Position numbers and translations under genes: made by a program | Part shown: positions 44,556 through 56,170 of the stretch, in pieces | Layout of the letters: every line of letters begins with the position of its first letter | Position numbering within the stretch: position 1 is the first letter of the stretch | NCBI GenBank assembly: GCA_028274465.1 | Contig: CM051458.1 | Location: 53,247,253-53,311,252 of the forward strand | Direction of reading: 5' to 3' | DNA length: 64,000 bases | Source of the DNA: Plantago ovata | Taxonomy: Eukaryota; Streptophyta; Magnoliopsida; Lamiales; Plantaginaceae | The notes under the pieces: model-generated | The model's database searches: none | What the model was told of the DNA's origin: nothing | What the model saw: the letters and a program-made list of their open reading frames with translations, nothing else

Positions 44556-45767
44556 TGATGAATGTGTATTTTACACTTTCATTTGAGTCTTTTTTCACCA
44601 ATTTAGCTATCCGCTATGTTAATTTAGCAATATTTTAGTGCATTTATTAGAATAGTGTCACGTTTCCCTTTAGTTTGTATTTTACAGGTTTTGAGTGAAA
44701 ACGAGATTTTCCGGGCAATTATATTGAAGTAGACAAGGAATTGGTGTTCCGAAGGCCTATTTGGAGTATCCAGAAGATTCCGGATAGGATTTGAAGTCTA
44801 GGGGTCGAGTCTGAAGGCTAAAAGTTCACTAGAAGGCAAAACCCGAGTCCGAAAAGGAGAAGAAATCCAAAAACACGTCGAAAACGCGTATATGGCCGCC
44901 AGAACTTCCCGGGCGAGTCGCCCGGGACGTGGGGCGAATCGCCCCACACCTGGCGAATCGCCCGGTGTGTGGGGCGACTCGCCCCACACCTGCCGACCAC
45001 ACCTGCTGAACCACTATATATAGTTGCTCAGTTTGCTCCGTTTTTCATACTTTCTCAGACCTTTTCTCTCACCTTTCTCATTAGTTTTAGGTAGGAATTC
45101 TCCAGAGCCTGTTCTGGGGATTGTTAGCTTAGGAGATACTTTTTTTTAGCGTTTTGGAGCTTGTAAGATCGCGATTCTTCGGAGATTGACAACCTTCGGT
45201 AACATTGTATCTTACAGTTTTTCTATTTATATTTATTTATCTTTCATCATGTTTTCATTCAATCTTGCTATGATTTCTGTTGATTGCATGACATCTATGA
45301 GTAGCTAAACTTCTCGTTGGTGATAGTATGTGATTTCTTAGCGAAGGGTTAATAATTATGCTAATGGCTATATCGCGCATTATACTTTGAGTTATTGCTT
45401 TATTTCTTTGATCTATCTAAAACCTCTATCTTCGTAGTGTTGAATAATTACGGAACACAATTGGAAAATTCATTGATCAAAGATCTCTATGCAAAACCGG
45501 GGACTTCATGCATGATTATTAACCTGCTATGCTTTGAATGACCATACTATCACCAATCTCCATTATCTGTTAAGAAAAACCTTTGCTAAGTCGTCTGTTG
45601 ATTTTATATTCTTAAGTTAGATTAGATAAAGCTTGTTATAGTCCTTAGAGATCGACACGCGAGGTTATTTTACTGCTACACTACGGTTTTCGTTGTAGTT
45701 GTGAATTGCCTTTGGCTTAATACAAATTTATTTGATTAATTAGAATCTGACAAATTCCGGTTCATCA
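44556..45767 (+). repeat. Element F 5' LTR
   Basis: 1,212 bp. Palindrome cluster 44907-44988, TATATATAG at 45014-45022. Confidence 0.95.
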
Positions 45768-45770
45768 AAT

Positions 45771-45789
45771 TGGCGCCGTTGCCGGGGAC
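45771..45789 (+). other. Primer binding site of element F (tRNA-Asp)
   Basis: TGGCGCCGTTGCCGGGGAC after spacer AAT, then a T-rich leader to the gag ATG at 45914. Confidence 0.93.
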
Positions 45790-45913
45790 TATACTCCTTT
45801 TTTCTGTTTAGCTTTTTTACATTTTCAGCATTCAATTCCTAGTTCTAGTAGTTTTTAGTTTTCCTATTTAATCTCTCTCTGATACTCCTTTCCTAGTTTG
45901 TTACAGATAGTGT

Positions 45914-48072
45914 ATGCGACATACACGATCTAGAGGAACACCGCTTGCTGATTCAATTGCTGAGATCGACAGAGTCTACCACCAAAGAAGGCGACTACTT
46001 CGAAGGCGTGAACTATAGGCAATAGAGGATACCGATTTCTCTGAATCTCTACACAGTCTTTTCAAGGAAATCGACGGAATGGCAGAAGCTAGACCACTGA
46101 AAGCATGGGTTCAACCCTCCAAGGATCGTATGAGGGGACCGGCGATTGTTCTTTCGTCTGCAACTCGAGATCTGGAAATCAAGAACCACGCATTCCAACA
46201 ACTTCCGAGGTTCTATGGCTTAGCAAGGGAAGATGTGATGGGGTACTTGCACGATATTGATGATTTCGTCAACCAACTCCCACGACCCGGAGCTGAAATA
46301 ACAACGGATGAGTTGAGGATGAAAGCTTTTGCTATGGAGCTTGGCGACAAAGCCAAGTCATGGTTGAGTTCTCTACCGGCGGGCTCGCTGGACACTTGGG
46401 AGAAGGTTTTTTCAGCTTTCATGGAAAAATACTTCCCTCACACCTTGACTACCGCGCTTAAGGCGCAAATCACTGGTTCAGACATGACTATGATGAGACC
46501 ATGTACACCGCGTTTGAGAGGTTCCAAGACCTCATGAACAAGGGCCCTCACCATGGTTTTGAGCTTTCAGATCTAGTCCAACACTTCTACAATGGACTAA
46601 CATTCGAGAACCAACAAGTGGTTGACTTCCAATGCCGTGGCAATATTTGGGAGGAAACCGCGGAAGCCGTCTGGGCAGTTTGCGAAAGGCTTGCTAAGGG
46701 TTCGCAGTTCAAGGACCCAAGAGCAATGGTTAGGAGACGTGGACCTGAAGCTCCACCTACTCAAGAAGCCCCTATGTATGGGGGGAATGGGGATCGATTC
46801 GAGTGCTTTACCAATGAGCTGAAACAAGTCCTCAAGAGCGCCATTGGAACATCTGTTTCGAACGAAGTTTGCCGAATATGCAAGAACTATGGGCATGGAG
46901 CTCATATGTGTAGATCGGAGCTTGCATATGATGATGGCAACTGGGTTCAAGGAGGCGAAGAGGAAGCCTTTTCTACGGAATTTGGTACTCAAGAAGCTAG
47001 CTACGGACAAGATGGTAGGAATCCTCGAGGTGGATTTTGGAGAAGAGGGTTCCGAAACAATCAAGGATATGCACCGGCTAGCCAAACTTTTGGCCCAAAC
47101 CAGGACCGCAGTAGGCTTAACTATGGTAATGATCACTGGGAAAATCCCGCTCCAAAAGAGCAACCGAAGTCGAAGACAGCTCCACTGATGGAGAACTTGC
47201 AAAAGATGGTTGATCACACCCAAAGTTTTCTCAAACGTTATGAAGAAGATTCTGAGAAGACTAGGGCAAGGCTTGATCGGTTGGAAGAGAGCACTAGGCT
47301 TGCCCATCAAAAGATGCAAGAGTTGATCGACCGAGGAGTAAGTAGGGATCAAGGGAAGGTGCCGAGCAACACTGAGAAGTCGATGTCCATTACCTTAGTG
47401 GGTGATCTACCTGTTGAAATCACCATCAAGAAGGTTGCTAAGTGCGAGTGTTGCAAGAGGGAAGTACCCCCACTAGCCAAGGAAGAAGAGAAGGACCTTG
47501 GTTCTGACGAGAGTGAAGAGGAGCAAGAGGATCCCGAGCCACTCCCTCAAAGTTTCGATGTTAAGGTCGGGATTTGTGAACTTGAAGATGTCCGTGCCAC
47601 ACTATACACGGGATCCTACTCTAATGTGCTCCCAATGAATGTGTTTGAGAAGAGTAGCCTTGGAAAACTATCTGAGCATAAGGCTATTGTGCAATTGGCG
47701 GATGGATCCTTTGTGAGACCCGAAGGCGTTGTGAAGAACGTATTGGTCAAGATTGGTGAAGCTTCTGTATACACAAATTTTGTAGTTATGCCGGCGTCTA
47801 CACCTGGGATGGGGGATGTTGTTCTCTTGGAGCGAACGTTCTTGACTAAACTACGCTCCGTGATAGACATCTACCGAAGGACTTGCACCATTGAGGTGGA
47901 TGGCAAGCGACATGTGTTGCGAGCCATATCTGATCCACCTGATCACTTCAATGCTTCTCACACTGTTAACTGCTGTGGTCTTGCTGTCTATGTTCATTCT
48001 TATTCACAGGTTCGTGGCATGAGGAGAAGATCCATGAAGGGGAAGTCTAGTACCCTCAAGAAGAAGAGCTAG
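45914..48072 (+). pseudogene. Element F gag-protease, one stop and one frameshift
   Basis: The ATG at 45914 opens MRHTRSRGTPLADSIAEIDR. A GAG-to-TAG change stops it at 46016-46018. The frame reads on from 46079 and shifts by one base near 46475 (ITG|SDMTMM). 46501-48072 carries the rest: YTAFERFQDLM, CRICKNYGHGAHMC, coiled-coil-like region, acidic region, protease. The protease site reads ATLYTGSYSN: the catalytic Asp is Tyr. Further on VVLLERTFL replaces VVLLGRTFL. It ends GKSSTLKKKS. The damage is light, but the protease would be dead even if the frame were read through. Confidence 0.93.
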
Positions 48073-48682
48073 GCGCAAGAAGGAGTCGAGTCAAAGACTA
48101 TAAACAATGGTGCTATCCGGGAGGCAACCCGGAGCTTTTATCGCTTTTTTACCACTTTTTGCATGCATTCATACTTGAACAATTTGCTTTTCTTATGTGA
48201 ACATACTTGAACAATTTGTCGTATGTGCTTATGTTTGTGTTTGAGTGAACTTTTTGAGTGGTTTTATGAGTAAAATGGTTTTCGGGGATTAAAAAACTGC
48301 ATTTTTTCGAAAGTTTCGTCTCCCCACCTCAGGAGGTGGGGGGCGAATCGCCCCACAAGTCAAGAGAGCCCCGCGCTCTCTGGATGTGCGGGGCGATTCG
48401 CCCCACATCGTGCAGGGCGAATCGCCCCGCACCCGGGGCGACTCGCCCCACGAATTCTGCAGAATCAAAAATGCGAAAAAAACCCCTTTCTCCTCAGATT
48501 CTTCATCTTCTTCACTTCTTACTCCCCAAAATCCGAAAAACGCAAAAATACTTCAATCCTTCATAAAATCTTCAATCTTCCACCAAATTTTTTGTTCTAT
48601 AGCTTCAATCGAAGCCCATTACGTGCTCTTTCTTTTCGTACGAACAACTTTCAGTCTAGTGCATTCGTTTTTCAGATCTGAG
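48073..48682 (+). other. Element F post-gag region: palindromes and 5'UTR-like exon
   Basis: GGGAGGCAACCCGG lies at 48119. The palindrome cluster 48318-48450 includes GGGGCGATTCGCCCC and GGGGCGAATCGCCCCGC. A C/T-rich stretch (48480-48560) and TTTTTCAGATCTGAG at 48668-48682 end the exon. Small frames here have no known domain. Confidence 0.7.
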
Positions 48683-49221
48683 GTATCTTCACATGAACCC
48701 TAATTTTTCAATTTGGGGGTTTTCTGATTTGTGCTTCATTTAGGCTTATATGATGTATGGGTAGGTTGTTTGTGTGATTAGAAACGTTATTTACTATCAA
48801 TTGCATGCTCAATTATGCTTGGATTGTTGATTTGAGAACTTTGCTACTAGATGTTTTTATCTTGTTATGCAATGTATCTTTTTCTTCGATTCCATACATA
48901 TGATTGTATTTACTGATGTAATAATGATGGATATGATGGTAGAATGCATAATTGTTGAGTATGAGGATTTATGATGCTAGAATTTTTTGCTACTATGGTA
49001 TGAATTGAGCCTTATTATTAGGTTATTGGTTGTCTAGCACGAGCGTAATGCGATATGTACATGTCGAAATTATTTTGGTGTGTTGCATATTAGTAGCTAG
49101 ATTAGACATGAAGGATTTGCGGAGATCGATTGTTGATTTTATCACTCGTGTGTTTCGCTCTTACATTAGCATATACATGAGTCAGTTTTATGTCATACGA
49201 GGTACTAACTGCTGTTTGTAG
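48683..49221 (+). other. Intron in element F before ORF X (539 bp)
   Basis: Donor GAG|GTATCTTC, a perfect TACTAAC branch sequence at 49203-49209, acceptor GCTGTTTGTAG|GAACC. The interior is T-rich and starts with AACCCTAATTTTTC. It is homologous to the intron of D and the partial one of C. Unlike D it has no direct repeat at its ends. Confidence 0.8.
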
Positions 49222-49264
49222 GAACCATGTCACAAAGGGAGAGGAGCACTCCCGTTTGGCTACT

Positions 49265-49633
49265 ATGAAGTATTGGAGGGGGATCGATTACAACTATGTC
49301 AATGAGAGTGATCTCGTTAGAGGTGCGTTCGAGCCACTGGCTCTTGCAACAACGTCGTGGTTTATCCAAAAGGAGGAGCGAGAATCCACCTGGAGTAAGG
49401 ACTCCTATGCCTATTCATGCACCACCGAAGGGATAGAAACAATTATTATGTCAGCAATCTATCACAAGGACTGCAAGGTTCGAGTGAATAGGAAGGCACC
49501 AGGACGACCTCACCACAACGGATTCAGCTTTGAGTCGACAGTGGTGAGAAAGTTCCGAATCACTAGCTTGGTTCCAAAACATAATGACATGGACACCCAG
49601 CCCCTCTTAGGGGTGCCCCTTGACTGCCTCTAA
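49265..49633 (+). CDS. ORF X of element F, intact, 122 residues, unknown function
   Basis: The ATG at 49265 lies 44 bp into the second exon and opens MKYWRGIDYNYVNESDLVRG. Conserved blocks against A: FEP, ATTSW, TWSKDSYAYSCTTEG, HK-CKVRVN-KAPG, LVPKHNDM, GVPL-CL. The frame is also open through the intron end (from 49190), but splicing would remove that part. Soluble, mixed charge, two or three conserved Cys; no known domain, signal peptide or membrane segment. It survives in an element whose gag already carries three lesions. It may be an element-encoded accessory protein or a captured host fragment. Confidence 0.6.
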   Translation: MKYWRGIDYNYVNESDLVRGAFEPLALATTSWFIQKEERESTWSKDSYAYSCTTEGIETIIMSAIYHKDCKVRVNRKAPGRPHHNGFSFESTVVRKFRITSLVPKHNDMDTQPLLGVPLDCL

Positions 49634-49811
49634 AGGGAGCGCCATATAGACATCGAGGGCATCAACCGTAGAGAATGTGGTCGACATTCGAAAAAATGGA
49701 AGAAAACCTCTGAGTATCCGAGCAGCTTACTGTAACCTCCTCAGGGTGTAAAACGTTGGAGAGGGAGGCTCTGATACCACTGCTCTTTCCCCTTCAACAG
49801 TTCACAACCTA

Positions 49812-50021
49812 TTGGAGAGCTACAGGATGGACGATTCCATAACTGCGGCGGCTAATCTTGAGGATTCTCTTCGATAATGCAACTCTACTGGTGACGATGG
49901 TGATGACAGTAGTGACAATGAAGACCATAGGGACAATGAGGATGCCATGAATACTGATGGAGGAGTTGGCCCTATCCATGGAACTACCACCACCACCACG
50001 AGCTTCGATGATCACCTATAA
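49812..50021 (+). pseudogene. ORF Y of element F, interrupted
   Basis: LESYRMDDSITAAANLEDSLR is followed by TAA (49876-49878) and then CNSTGDDGDDSSDNEDHRDNED, ending TTTTTTSFDDHL. It is homologous to the 69-residue frames of A and D and acidic in all three. Confidence 0.4.
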
Positions 50022-51566
50022 GGCCCCTCGAGCAGTCTCAATAGCTTACATCCAGCATACTCAGCCGACTGAGGCCAAACCACGCGGTAACATCTAGTAT
50101 CACATCTTGTTTCCTCATTTTCTTACTGCTAGGGAATAGCTTTAAATTCATGAGGGGGGATGGGATTTAAGTGAACTAGTGTTGTTAGTTTGGAGCTTGA
50201 GATTGGTAGGATGAGTATAGTACCTTGCATGTTTATCCATCCGCATTTGCATTTGCACGTTTACTGCTTTCTTAGTTTTTAGGTTGCATACACTACATTC
50301 ATCCTAGGATAGTCTTGCATGTTTTATGTGGAGTTTATTGCTAAATTTTTTATTGGGTAGATTAACTAATTATGACATTAATCGTATGCTTCATCTCTAT
50401 GAATTTGCTTGAGATTTTTGTCGCTTGGCTTGTCACATTCATGTATTGCACTTAGTTAAGCTTGGTAGTCTCGACATCACTTAGTGGTGTTTTCTCTACT
50501 GCGGTTCACGAAGGCCTTATAATAGGATGATACATGTTAGGGTCTTATGGTTGTTTTCCCGAGTAATTATGTACCTAAGAGGCAACAAGTCTTCGACCTT
50601 GCTTTGAGATTGCTAAATGCTTAGGAAGGAGGTAGTGTGAGATTGTGTGATCCTTTGTTTGCAACCTATTCTTTCGAATAGGTTTGGGGAGGGGGTTACA
50701 CTTTCATTAGACTTGTTTTTCGTTTTTAGTGTGTGTTGTGAGTTTATTTTTCCTTTTTCGTAAATTTTGTACTCCAACCTATTCTTTCGAATAGGTTTGG
50801 GGAGGTCGTTTGTGAGTCATTTTAATTTCTTTTCGTTGTGCTACTGCTGGCTAAAAAAAGGAGAAAAAAGAAACATTCCAGAAAAAAATCTGGAAAAGAA
50901 AAAAATAAGAAAAAAAAGAAAAGACCCCAAAAAACCAAAGAAGGGTCCCAAAAAAATAGCCAAAAAGCAGTTTAGCAAAGTTCTTATCTCGTTTTCCAAT
51001 TCATGTAATGTTCGTAATCGAGTTGTAATTTTTTGTCTTTTGTTTTGTTTGAGTGTCATCTGTTCTAGACCACCCTCGTCCTGCCATTCAAGAAGTGGTG
51101 AATAGCTTAAGACTTTGCTTGAGAGATGGGTAGAATAGGGGAGTGTTATCTTTTTTAGGGAACCCTCCTTCGTTTGATGAGAGCCAGTATTGGTTCGACC
51201 TCTTTGAGGAAAAGTCTTAACTTGGTGAACAACAGTAAGTCCTCAGTTTCATAGGCACGGGACAACCATTCGTATTTTAACATGTTTCATTACGTCGTCA
51301 CTGACTAGGTCCAGGTAGAGAATGTTACGAGAGACTATCTTGTTTGACATAAGTGCTTATGTGAATGTGTATGAGTCAATGGAGGCATTATTCAACCAAT
51401 ATCAATGTTATGATTTGTATGGTTTTTTTTCATAAGTTTTTTGATAGATTCAATAGATTAGTTCATTTCATTTGGCATGAGACTCCATTTTTTGTGTTGC
51501 ATTGTTTTTTGCATTAGAGTCTAGCTTAGTTGCTTGAGGACAAGCAAAGGTTTGGTTTGGGGAGTT
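50022..51566 (+). other. Element F 3' tail
   Basis: It has CATACTCAGCCGACTGAGG, shared with A, D and H, near 50056; hairpins with AACCTATTC / GAATAGGTT arms at 50663-50684 and 50776-50797, each followed by a G-run (TTTGGGGAGG); a purine tract 50850-50970 holding TTCCAG...CTGGAA and GACCCC...GGGTCC inverted pairs; and the polypurine tract (GGTTTGGGGAGTT) ending at 51566. No gene. Confidence 0.82.
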
Positions 51567-52758
51567 TGATGAATGTGTATTTTACACTTTCATTTGAGTC
51601 TTTTTTCACCAACTTAGATATCGTCTATGTTAATTTAGCTATATTTTAGTACATTTTATTAGAATAGTGTCACGTTTCCCTTAGTTTGTATTTTACAGGT
51701 TTTGAGTGAAAAACGAGGTTTTCCGGGCAATTATATTGAAGTAGACAAGGAATTGGTGTTCCGAAGGCCTATTTGGAGTATCCAGAAGATTCCGGATAGG
51801 ATTTGAAGTCTAGGGGTCGAGTCTGAAGGCTAAAAGGTCACTGGAAGGCAAAAACCGAGTCCGAAAAGGAGAAAAAAATCCAAAAACGCGTCGAAAACGC
51901 GTATATGACCGCCAGAACTTCCCGGGCGAGTCGCCCGGGACGTGGGGTGAATCGCCCCACACCAGGCGAATCGCCCGGTGTGTGGGGCGACTCGCCCCAC
52001 ACCTGCTGAACCACTATATATAGTTGCTCAGTTTTCTCCGTTTTTCATACTTTCTCAGACCTTTTCTCTCACCTTTCTCATTAGTTTTAGGTAGAAATTC
52101 TCCAGAGCCTGTTCTGGGGATTCTTAGCTTATGAGATACTTTTTCTTACCGTTTTGGAGCTTGTAAGATCGCGATTCTTCAGAGATTGACAACCTTCGGT
52201 AACATTGTATCTTACAGTTTTTCTATTTATATTTATTTATCTTTCAACATGTTTTCATTCAATCTTGCTATGATTTCTGTTGATTGCATGACATCTATGA
52301 GTAGCTAAACTTCTCGTTGGTGATAGTATGTGATTTCTTAGCGAAGGGTTAATAATTATGCTAATGGCTATATCGCGCATTATACTTTGAGTTATTGCTT
52401 TATTTCTTTGATCTATCTATAACCTCTATCTTCGTAGTGTTGAATAATTATGGAACACAATTGGACAATTCATTGATCAAAGATCTCTATGCAAAACCGG
52501 GGACTTCATGCATGATTATTAACCTGCTATGCTTTGAATGACCATACTATCACCAATCTCCATTATCTGTTAAGAAAAACCTTTGCTAAGTCGTCTGTTG
52601 ATTTTATACTCTTAAGTTAGATTAGATAAAGCTAGTTATAGTCCTTAAAGCTCGACACTCGAGGTTATTTTAATTAAAGCTCGTTGTAGTTTTGAATTGC
52701 CTTTGGCTTAATACAAATTTATTTGATTAATTAGAATCTGACAAATTCCGGTTCATCA
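51567..52758 (+). repeat. Element F 3' LTR
   Basis: 1,192 bp. Palindromes 51919-52003, TATATATAG near 52014-52022. Near 52671 a short block including CTGCTACACTACGG of the 5' LTR is replaced by AATTAAAGC. Confidence 0.95.
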
Positions 52759-52763
52759 GCGGA

Positions 52764-53883
52764 CCAAAGTGTGAAGAGGCCAGTCGGGATAATAGAGGAT
52801 ATCCTTGTGAAAGTGGACAAATTGATAATTCCATCTGATTTTGTAGTAATGAAGTCTGCAGACGAGGGAAAGAGTCATATTCGCGAGCACGTAGTACTAC
52901 TTGGGAGACCATTCATGGCAACTACCAACACATGCCTTGAACTCAAGGGCAAGAAAATAACCATGGAGGTAATGGGTGAGAAGATTGAATTGGTAGGATG
53001 TAGCATCGGAGATAAGGAAGTCATGGAAGAATTAAATTTTGTCGATTGCTATGATTCTGTGATTTCCGAATCTCATCATTGCTATGATAATCGTGAACCA
53101 CTTGAGGAGGCACTAACCATGCAAGCTGAAACGTGCTACATGACCGAAGAAGCAAGGGAACTAGTTGAAATAATGGATAGAACCCCGGAAATTCCCGTAG
53201 GAGAAGAAGTGCTTGAACCTTTAGATGAAGAAGAGGAAGAAAGTAAATTTCCTAAAGATCCTAGCTTAGAATTAAAGCCACTTCCTGCGCACCTCAAGTA
53301 TGTCTACTTTGGAGAAAATCAGAAGAAGCCTGTGATAGTCTCCTCACATCTCTCCAACGATGAAGAAAGTAGGCTAATTGAAATTTTGAGAGAAAATTCT
53401 GCAGCTATAGGATGGGGGATTAGTGACATCAAGGGAATTAGCCCTACTCGGTGTGTGCACAACATCACTCTAGAACAAGATGCCAAGCCGGTTAGGCAAC
53501 CTCAGCGTAGGATAAATCCGGCCATGCAAGAGGTGGTAAAGAAAGAAGTGAACAAGTTGCTAGATGCCGATATGATTTACCCCATTCCAGATAGTCGGTG
53601 GGTGAGCCCGGTTCATGTAGTTCCTAAGAAATCAGGAGTCACGGTGGAAGAGAATGAGAAGGGAGAGTTAGTACCGGTTAGGAAGACCACTGGATGGCGG
53701 TTGTGCATTGACTATAGAAGATTAAATGCCTCCACTAAGAAAGACCACTTCCCCTTGCCATTTATAGATGACATGCTAAACCGCCTTGCAGGTCGGAAAT
53801 TCTATTGTTTTCTTGATGGTTTATCAGGTTTCTACCAGATTCCTATTGCACCGGAGGATCAGGAGAAGACGACATTAACTTGA
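52764..53883 (+). pseudogene. Element E protease end and reverse transcriptase, N-terminal part
   Basis: It resumes after GCGGA with KRPVGIIEDILVKVDKLIIP and LLGRPFMATTNTCLELKGKK (protease end), an acidic linker, then RT: PAMQEVVKKEVNKLLDADMI, VSPVHVVPKKSG, TGWRLCIDYRRLNASTKKDHF, LPFIDDML, FYCFLDGLSGFYQI (first catalytic Asp). A TGA at 53881-53883 replaces the usual Cys codon in TTLT-C-PFGTFAYRRMPFG. All 370 codons before it are open. Confidence 0.95.
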
Positions 53884-54895
53884 CCATTCGGAACGTTTGC
53901 CTATAGGAGGATGCCATTTGGCTATGCAACGCTCCCGCCACTTTCCAAAGGTGCATGCTTTCTGTTTTCTCTGATATGGTAACTAAGTTTGTTGAAGTTT
54001 TCATGGATGATTTTTCCCTTTTGGTGATTCGTTTGATGAATGCTTGCAAAGATTAGATCTTGTTTTGAAAAGGTGCATTGAATGCAATTTGACCTTAAGT
54101 TGGGAGAAAAGTCATTACATGGTTAGGGAAGGCATTGTTCTAGGACATGTAGTTTCTGAAAGAGGTATTGACGTAGACAAGGCTAAGATCGAAGTCATTG
54201 AAAAACTTCCCCCACCTACTTGTGTGAAAGAATTGCAGTCTTTTCTTGGTCATGTAGGGTTTCATAAGAGGTTTATTAAGGATTTTTCAAAAATTGTTAA
54301 ACCTTTAAGTAGCTTGCTTGCAAAAGATGTGGTTTTCCATTTTTCTAGTGAGTGCTTAGTTGCTTTTAATACCCTTAAGGAAAAGCTTGTTTCTGCTCCC
54401 ATTGTTGTGCCACCTGACTGGAATCTTCCTTTTGAGATTATGTGTGATGCTTCGAATTTTGCTATGGGTGTTGGTTTATGCCAAAAAGTTGATAAGCAGT
54501 ATCGTGTGATTTATTATGTTAGTAATACTCTAGACTCCGCACAAGTTAATTATACAACTACTGAAAAGGAATTTTTAGCTGTTGTCTTTGCTTTACAAAA
54601 GTTTAGGTCTTATTTAATTGGTCATCCTGTGAATGTCCATACTGATCATGCTGCTTTGAGACATTTGATAGCTAAGCAAGATTCTAAGCCTAGGTTAATC
54701 CGTTGGGTACTTTTGCTACAAAATTTTGATTTGACTATAGTGGATAGAGCTGGTAGGGAGAATTTGGTAGCTGATCATTTGTCTAGAATACCAAATATCC
54801 CTATTGATTCGAGACCTATTAATGAGGATCTCCCCGATGAGCACTTAATGAAGGCTAACGAAGAGCCATGGTATGCTGATATTGTGAACTATTAA
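53884..54895 (+). pseudogene. Element E reverse transcriptase C-terminal part and RNase H
   Basis: PFGTFAYRRMPFG follows the stop. A shift near 53925 (GYATLPPLSKG for the usual LCNAPATFQ) is followed by MLSVFSDMV and the catalytic box VFMDDFS near 54000, then another shift near 54018. 54044-54895 is open: thumb and connection ([40 protein letters not shown]), then RNase H ([60 protein letters not shown]). A stop at 54893-54895 separates it from integrase by only three bases. Confidence 0.94.
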
Positions 54896-54898
54896 GCT

Positions 54899-56170
54899 AT
54901 GAGTGTTTGCCCAACTAACTTTTCAGCCTCCGATAAGAGAGCTCTTGCCAAGCGTTGCAGGTCTTTCATATGGGATGATCCGCATCTTTTCAAAGAAGGA
55001 GTTGATGGAATTCTAAGGAGATGTGTGCCACAAGAAGAGCAACAAAGTGTGTTGAGTCATTGCCATGAGCTTCATTGTGGAGGACACTATAGTGGCTTGA
55101 AAACATCTCGCAAAGTACTGCAAGCAGGATTTTACTGGCCAACAATACACCGAGATGCTCGAACTTTTGTGAAAAATTGCGACCCATGTCAACGAGGTGG
55201 TAATATTAGCAAGAAAGACGAAATGCCCCTTCACGGGAATCTAGTGGTCGAACCTTTCGACGTGTGGGGCATTGACTTCATGGGACCATTTCCATCAAGT
55301 GGAGGTTATGGATACATTCTTGTTGCGGTGTACTATGTGACTAAATGTGTGGAGGCAATTCCCACAAAAACGAATGACGGCGCGGTCGTTATGAAGTTAT
55401 TGAAGGAAGTGATATTCTCTAGGTTTGGGTGCCCTAGTACAATCATCAGTGATGGAGGTTCACACTTCGTCAATAGAACCTTTGCCTCCCTACTTAAGAG
55501 ATACGGTGTCCACCATAGTGTTGCTACGCCATATCATCCACAGACATCGGGTCAAGTTGAAGTTAGCAACCGTCAAATTAAGAAGATCATGGAGCGAGTA
55601 GTGAAGCCTAGTAGGAAAGATTGGGCAGGAAAATTGAGTGATGCACTTTGGGCATACAGGACTAGCTACAAGACGGTGATTGGAACCACTCCGTACAGAC
55701 TTGTGTATGGGAAAGCATGCCATCTTCCCGTAGAGCTGGAACATAAGGCATATTGGGCTATCAAAGAACTCAATCTTGATATGGGAAAAGCTGGCGAAGA
55801 ACGGTTGTTGCAACTAGATGAGCTTGATGAATTACGACTAGGTGCTTATGAAAATGCCAAGATCTACAAAGAACGTACTAAGAAGTATTATGATCGTGGT
55901 ATAGTATGTAAGGAACTGATTCCTGGGCAAAAAGCTTTGGTATTTAATTCTCGCCTTCGACTATTTCCTGGAAAGCTCCGTACTCGTTGGGATGGACCGT
56001 ACGAAATTATCAAAGTTTCTCCCCATGGAGTTGTAGAACTCTTTGATCCAAAGACGGGCAATACTTTCAAGGTGAATGGTCAGCGAGTGAAGCCATACTT
56101 CGAGATATCTAGTGATCAAAAGGAGGTTGATCATCTTGAGCTTACCCTTACCGCCTCTACTGAAGGTTAG
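54899..56170 (+). CDS. Element E integrase, open frame
   Basis: 423 codons without interruption. HHCC zinc domain ([17 protein letters not shown] ... CDPCQR), core with DFMGPF (first Asp), [11 protein letters not shown] (second Asp) and the Glu of [16 protein letters not shown], then [22 protein letters not shown] and a C-terminal [14 protein letters not shown] domain. No chromodomain, as expected for Athila. In the intact element it would be the end of one polyprotein; the ATG at 54899 is simply the first after a stop. It is the best preserved enzyme in the window. Confidence 0.95.
   Translation: MSVCPTNFSASDKRALAKRCRSFIWDDPHLFKEGVDGILRRCVPQEEQQSVLSHCHELHCGGHYSGLKTSRKVLQAGFYWPTIHRDARTFVKNCDPCQRGGNISKKDEMPLHGNLVVEPFDVWGIDFMGPFPSSGGYGYILVAVYYVTKCVEAIPTKTNDGAVVMKLLKEVIFSRFGCPSTIISDGGSHFVNRTFASLLKRYGVHHSVATPYHPQTSGQVEVSNRQIKKIMERVVKPSRKDWAGKLSDALWAYRTSYKTVIGTTPYRLVYGKACHLPVELEHKAYWAIKELNLDMGKAGEERLLQLDELDELRLGAYENAKIYKERTKKYYDRGIVCKELIPGQKALVFNSRLRLFPGKLRTRWDGPYEIIKVSPHGVVELFDPKTGNTFKVNGQRVKPYFEISSDQKEVDHLELTLTASTEG

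Larger units (their letters stand above)
44556..52758 (+). mobile_element. Gypsy element F (gag-protease type with ORF X), complete
   Basis: It is flanked by the perfect duplication GCGGA (44551-44555 and 52759-52763) in the E protease. LTR 44556-45767, PBS 45771-45789, gag-protease 45914-48072, palindromes, intron 48683-49221, ORF X 49265-49633, ORF Y remnant, tail, LTR 51567-52758. 8.2 kb, no pol. The best preserved full copy of the non-autonomous type. Confidence 0.95.

Noticed and set aside
49190..49264. Longer N-terminus for ORF X in F (MSYEVLTAVCRNHV...)
   Set aside because: These codons include the intron branch site and acceptor and would be removed by splicing; element A, lacking the intron, does not have them.
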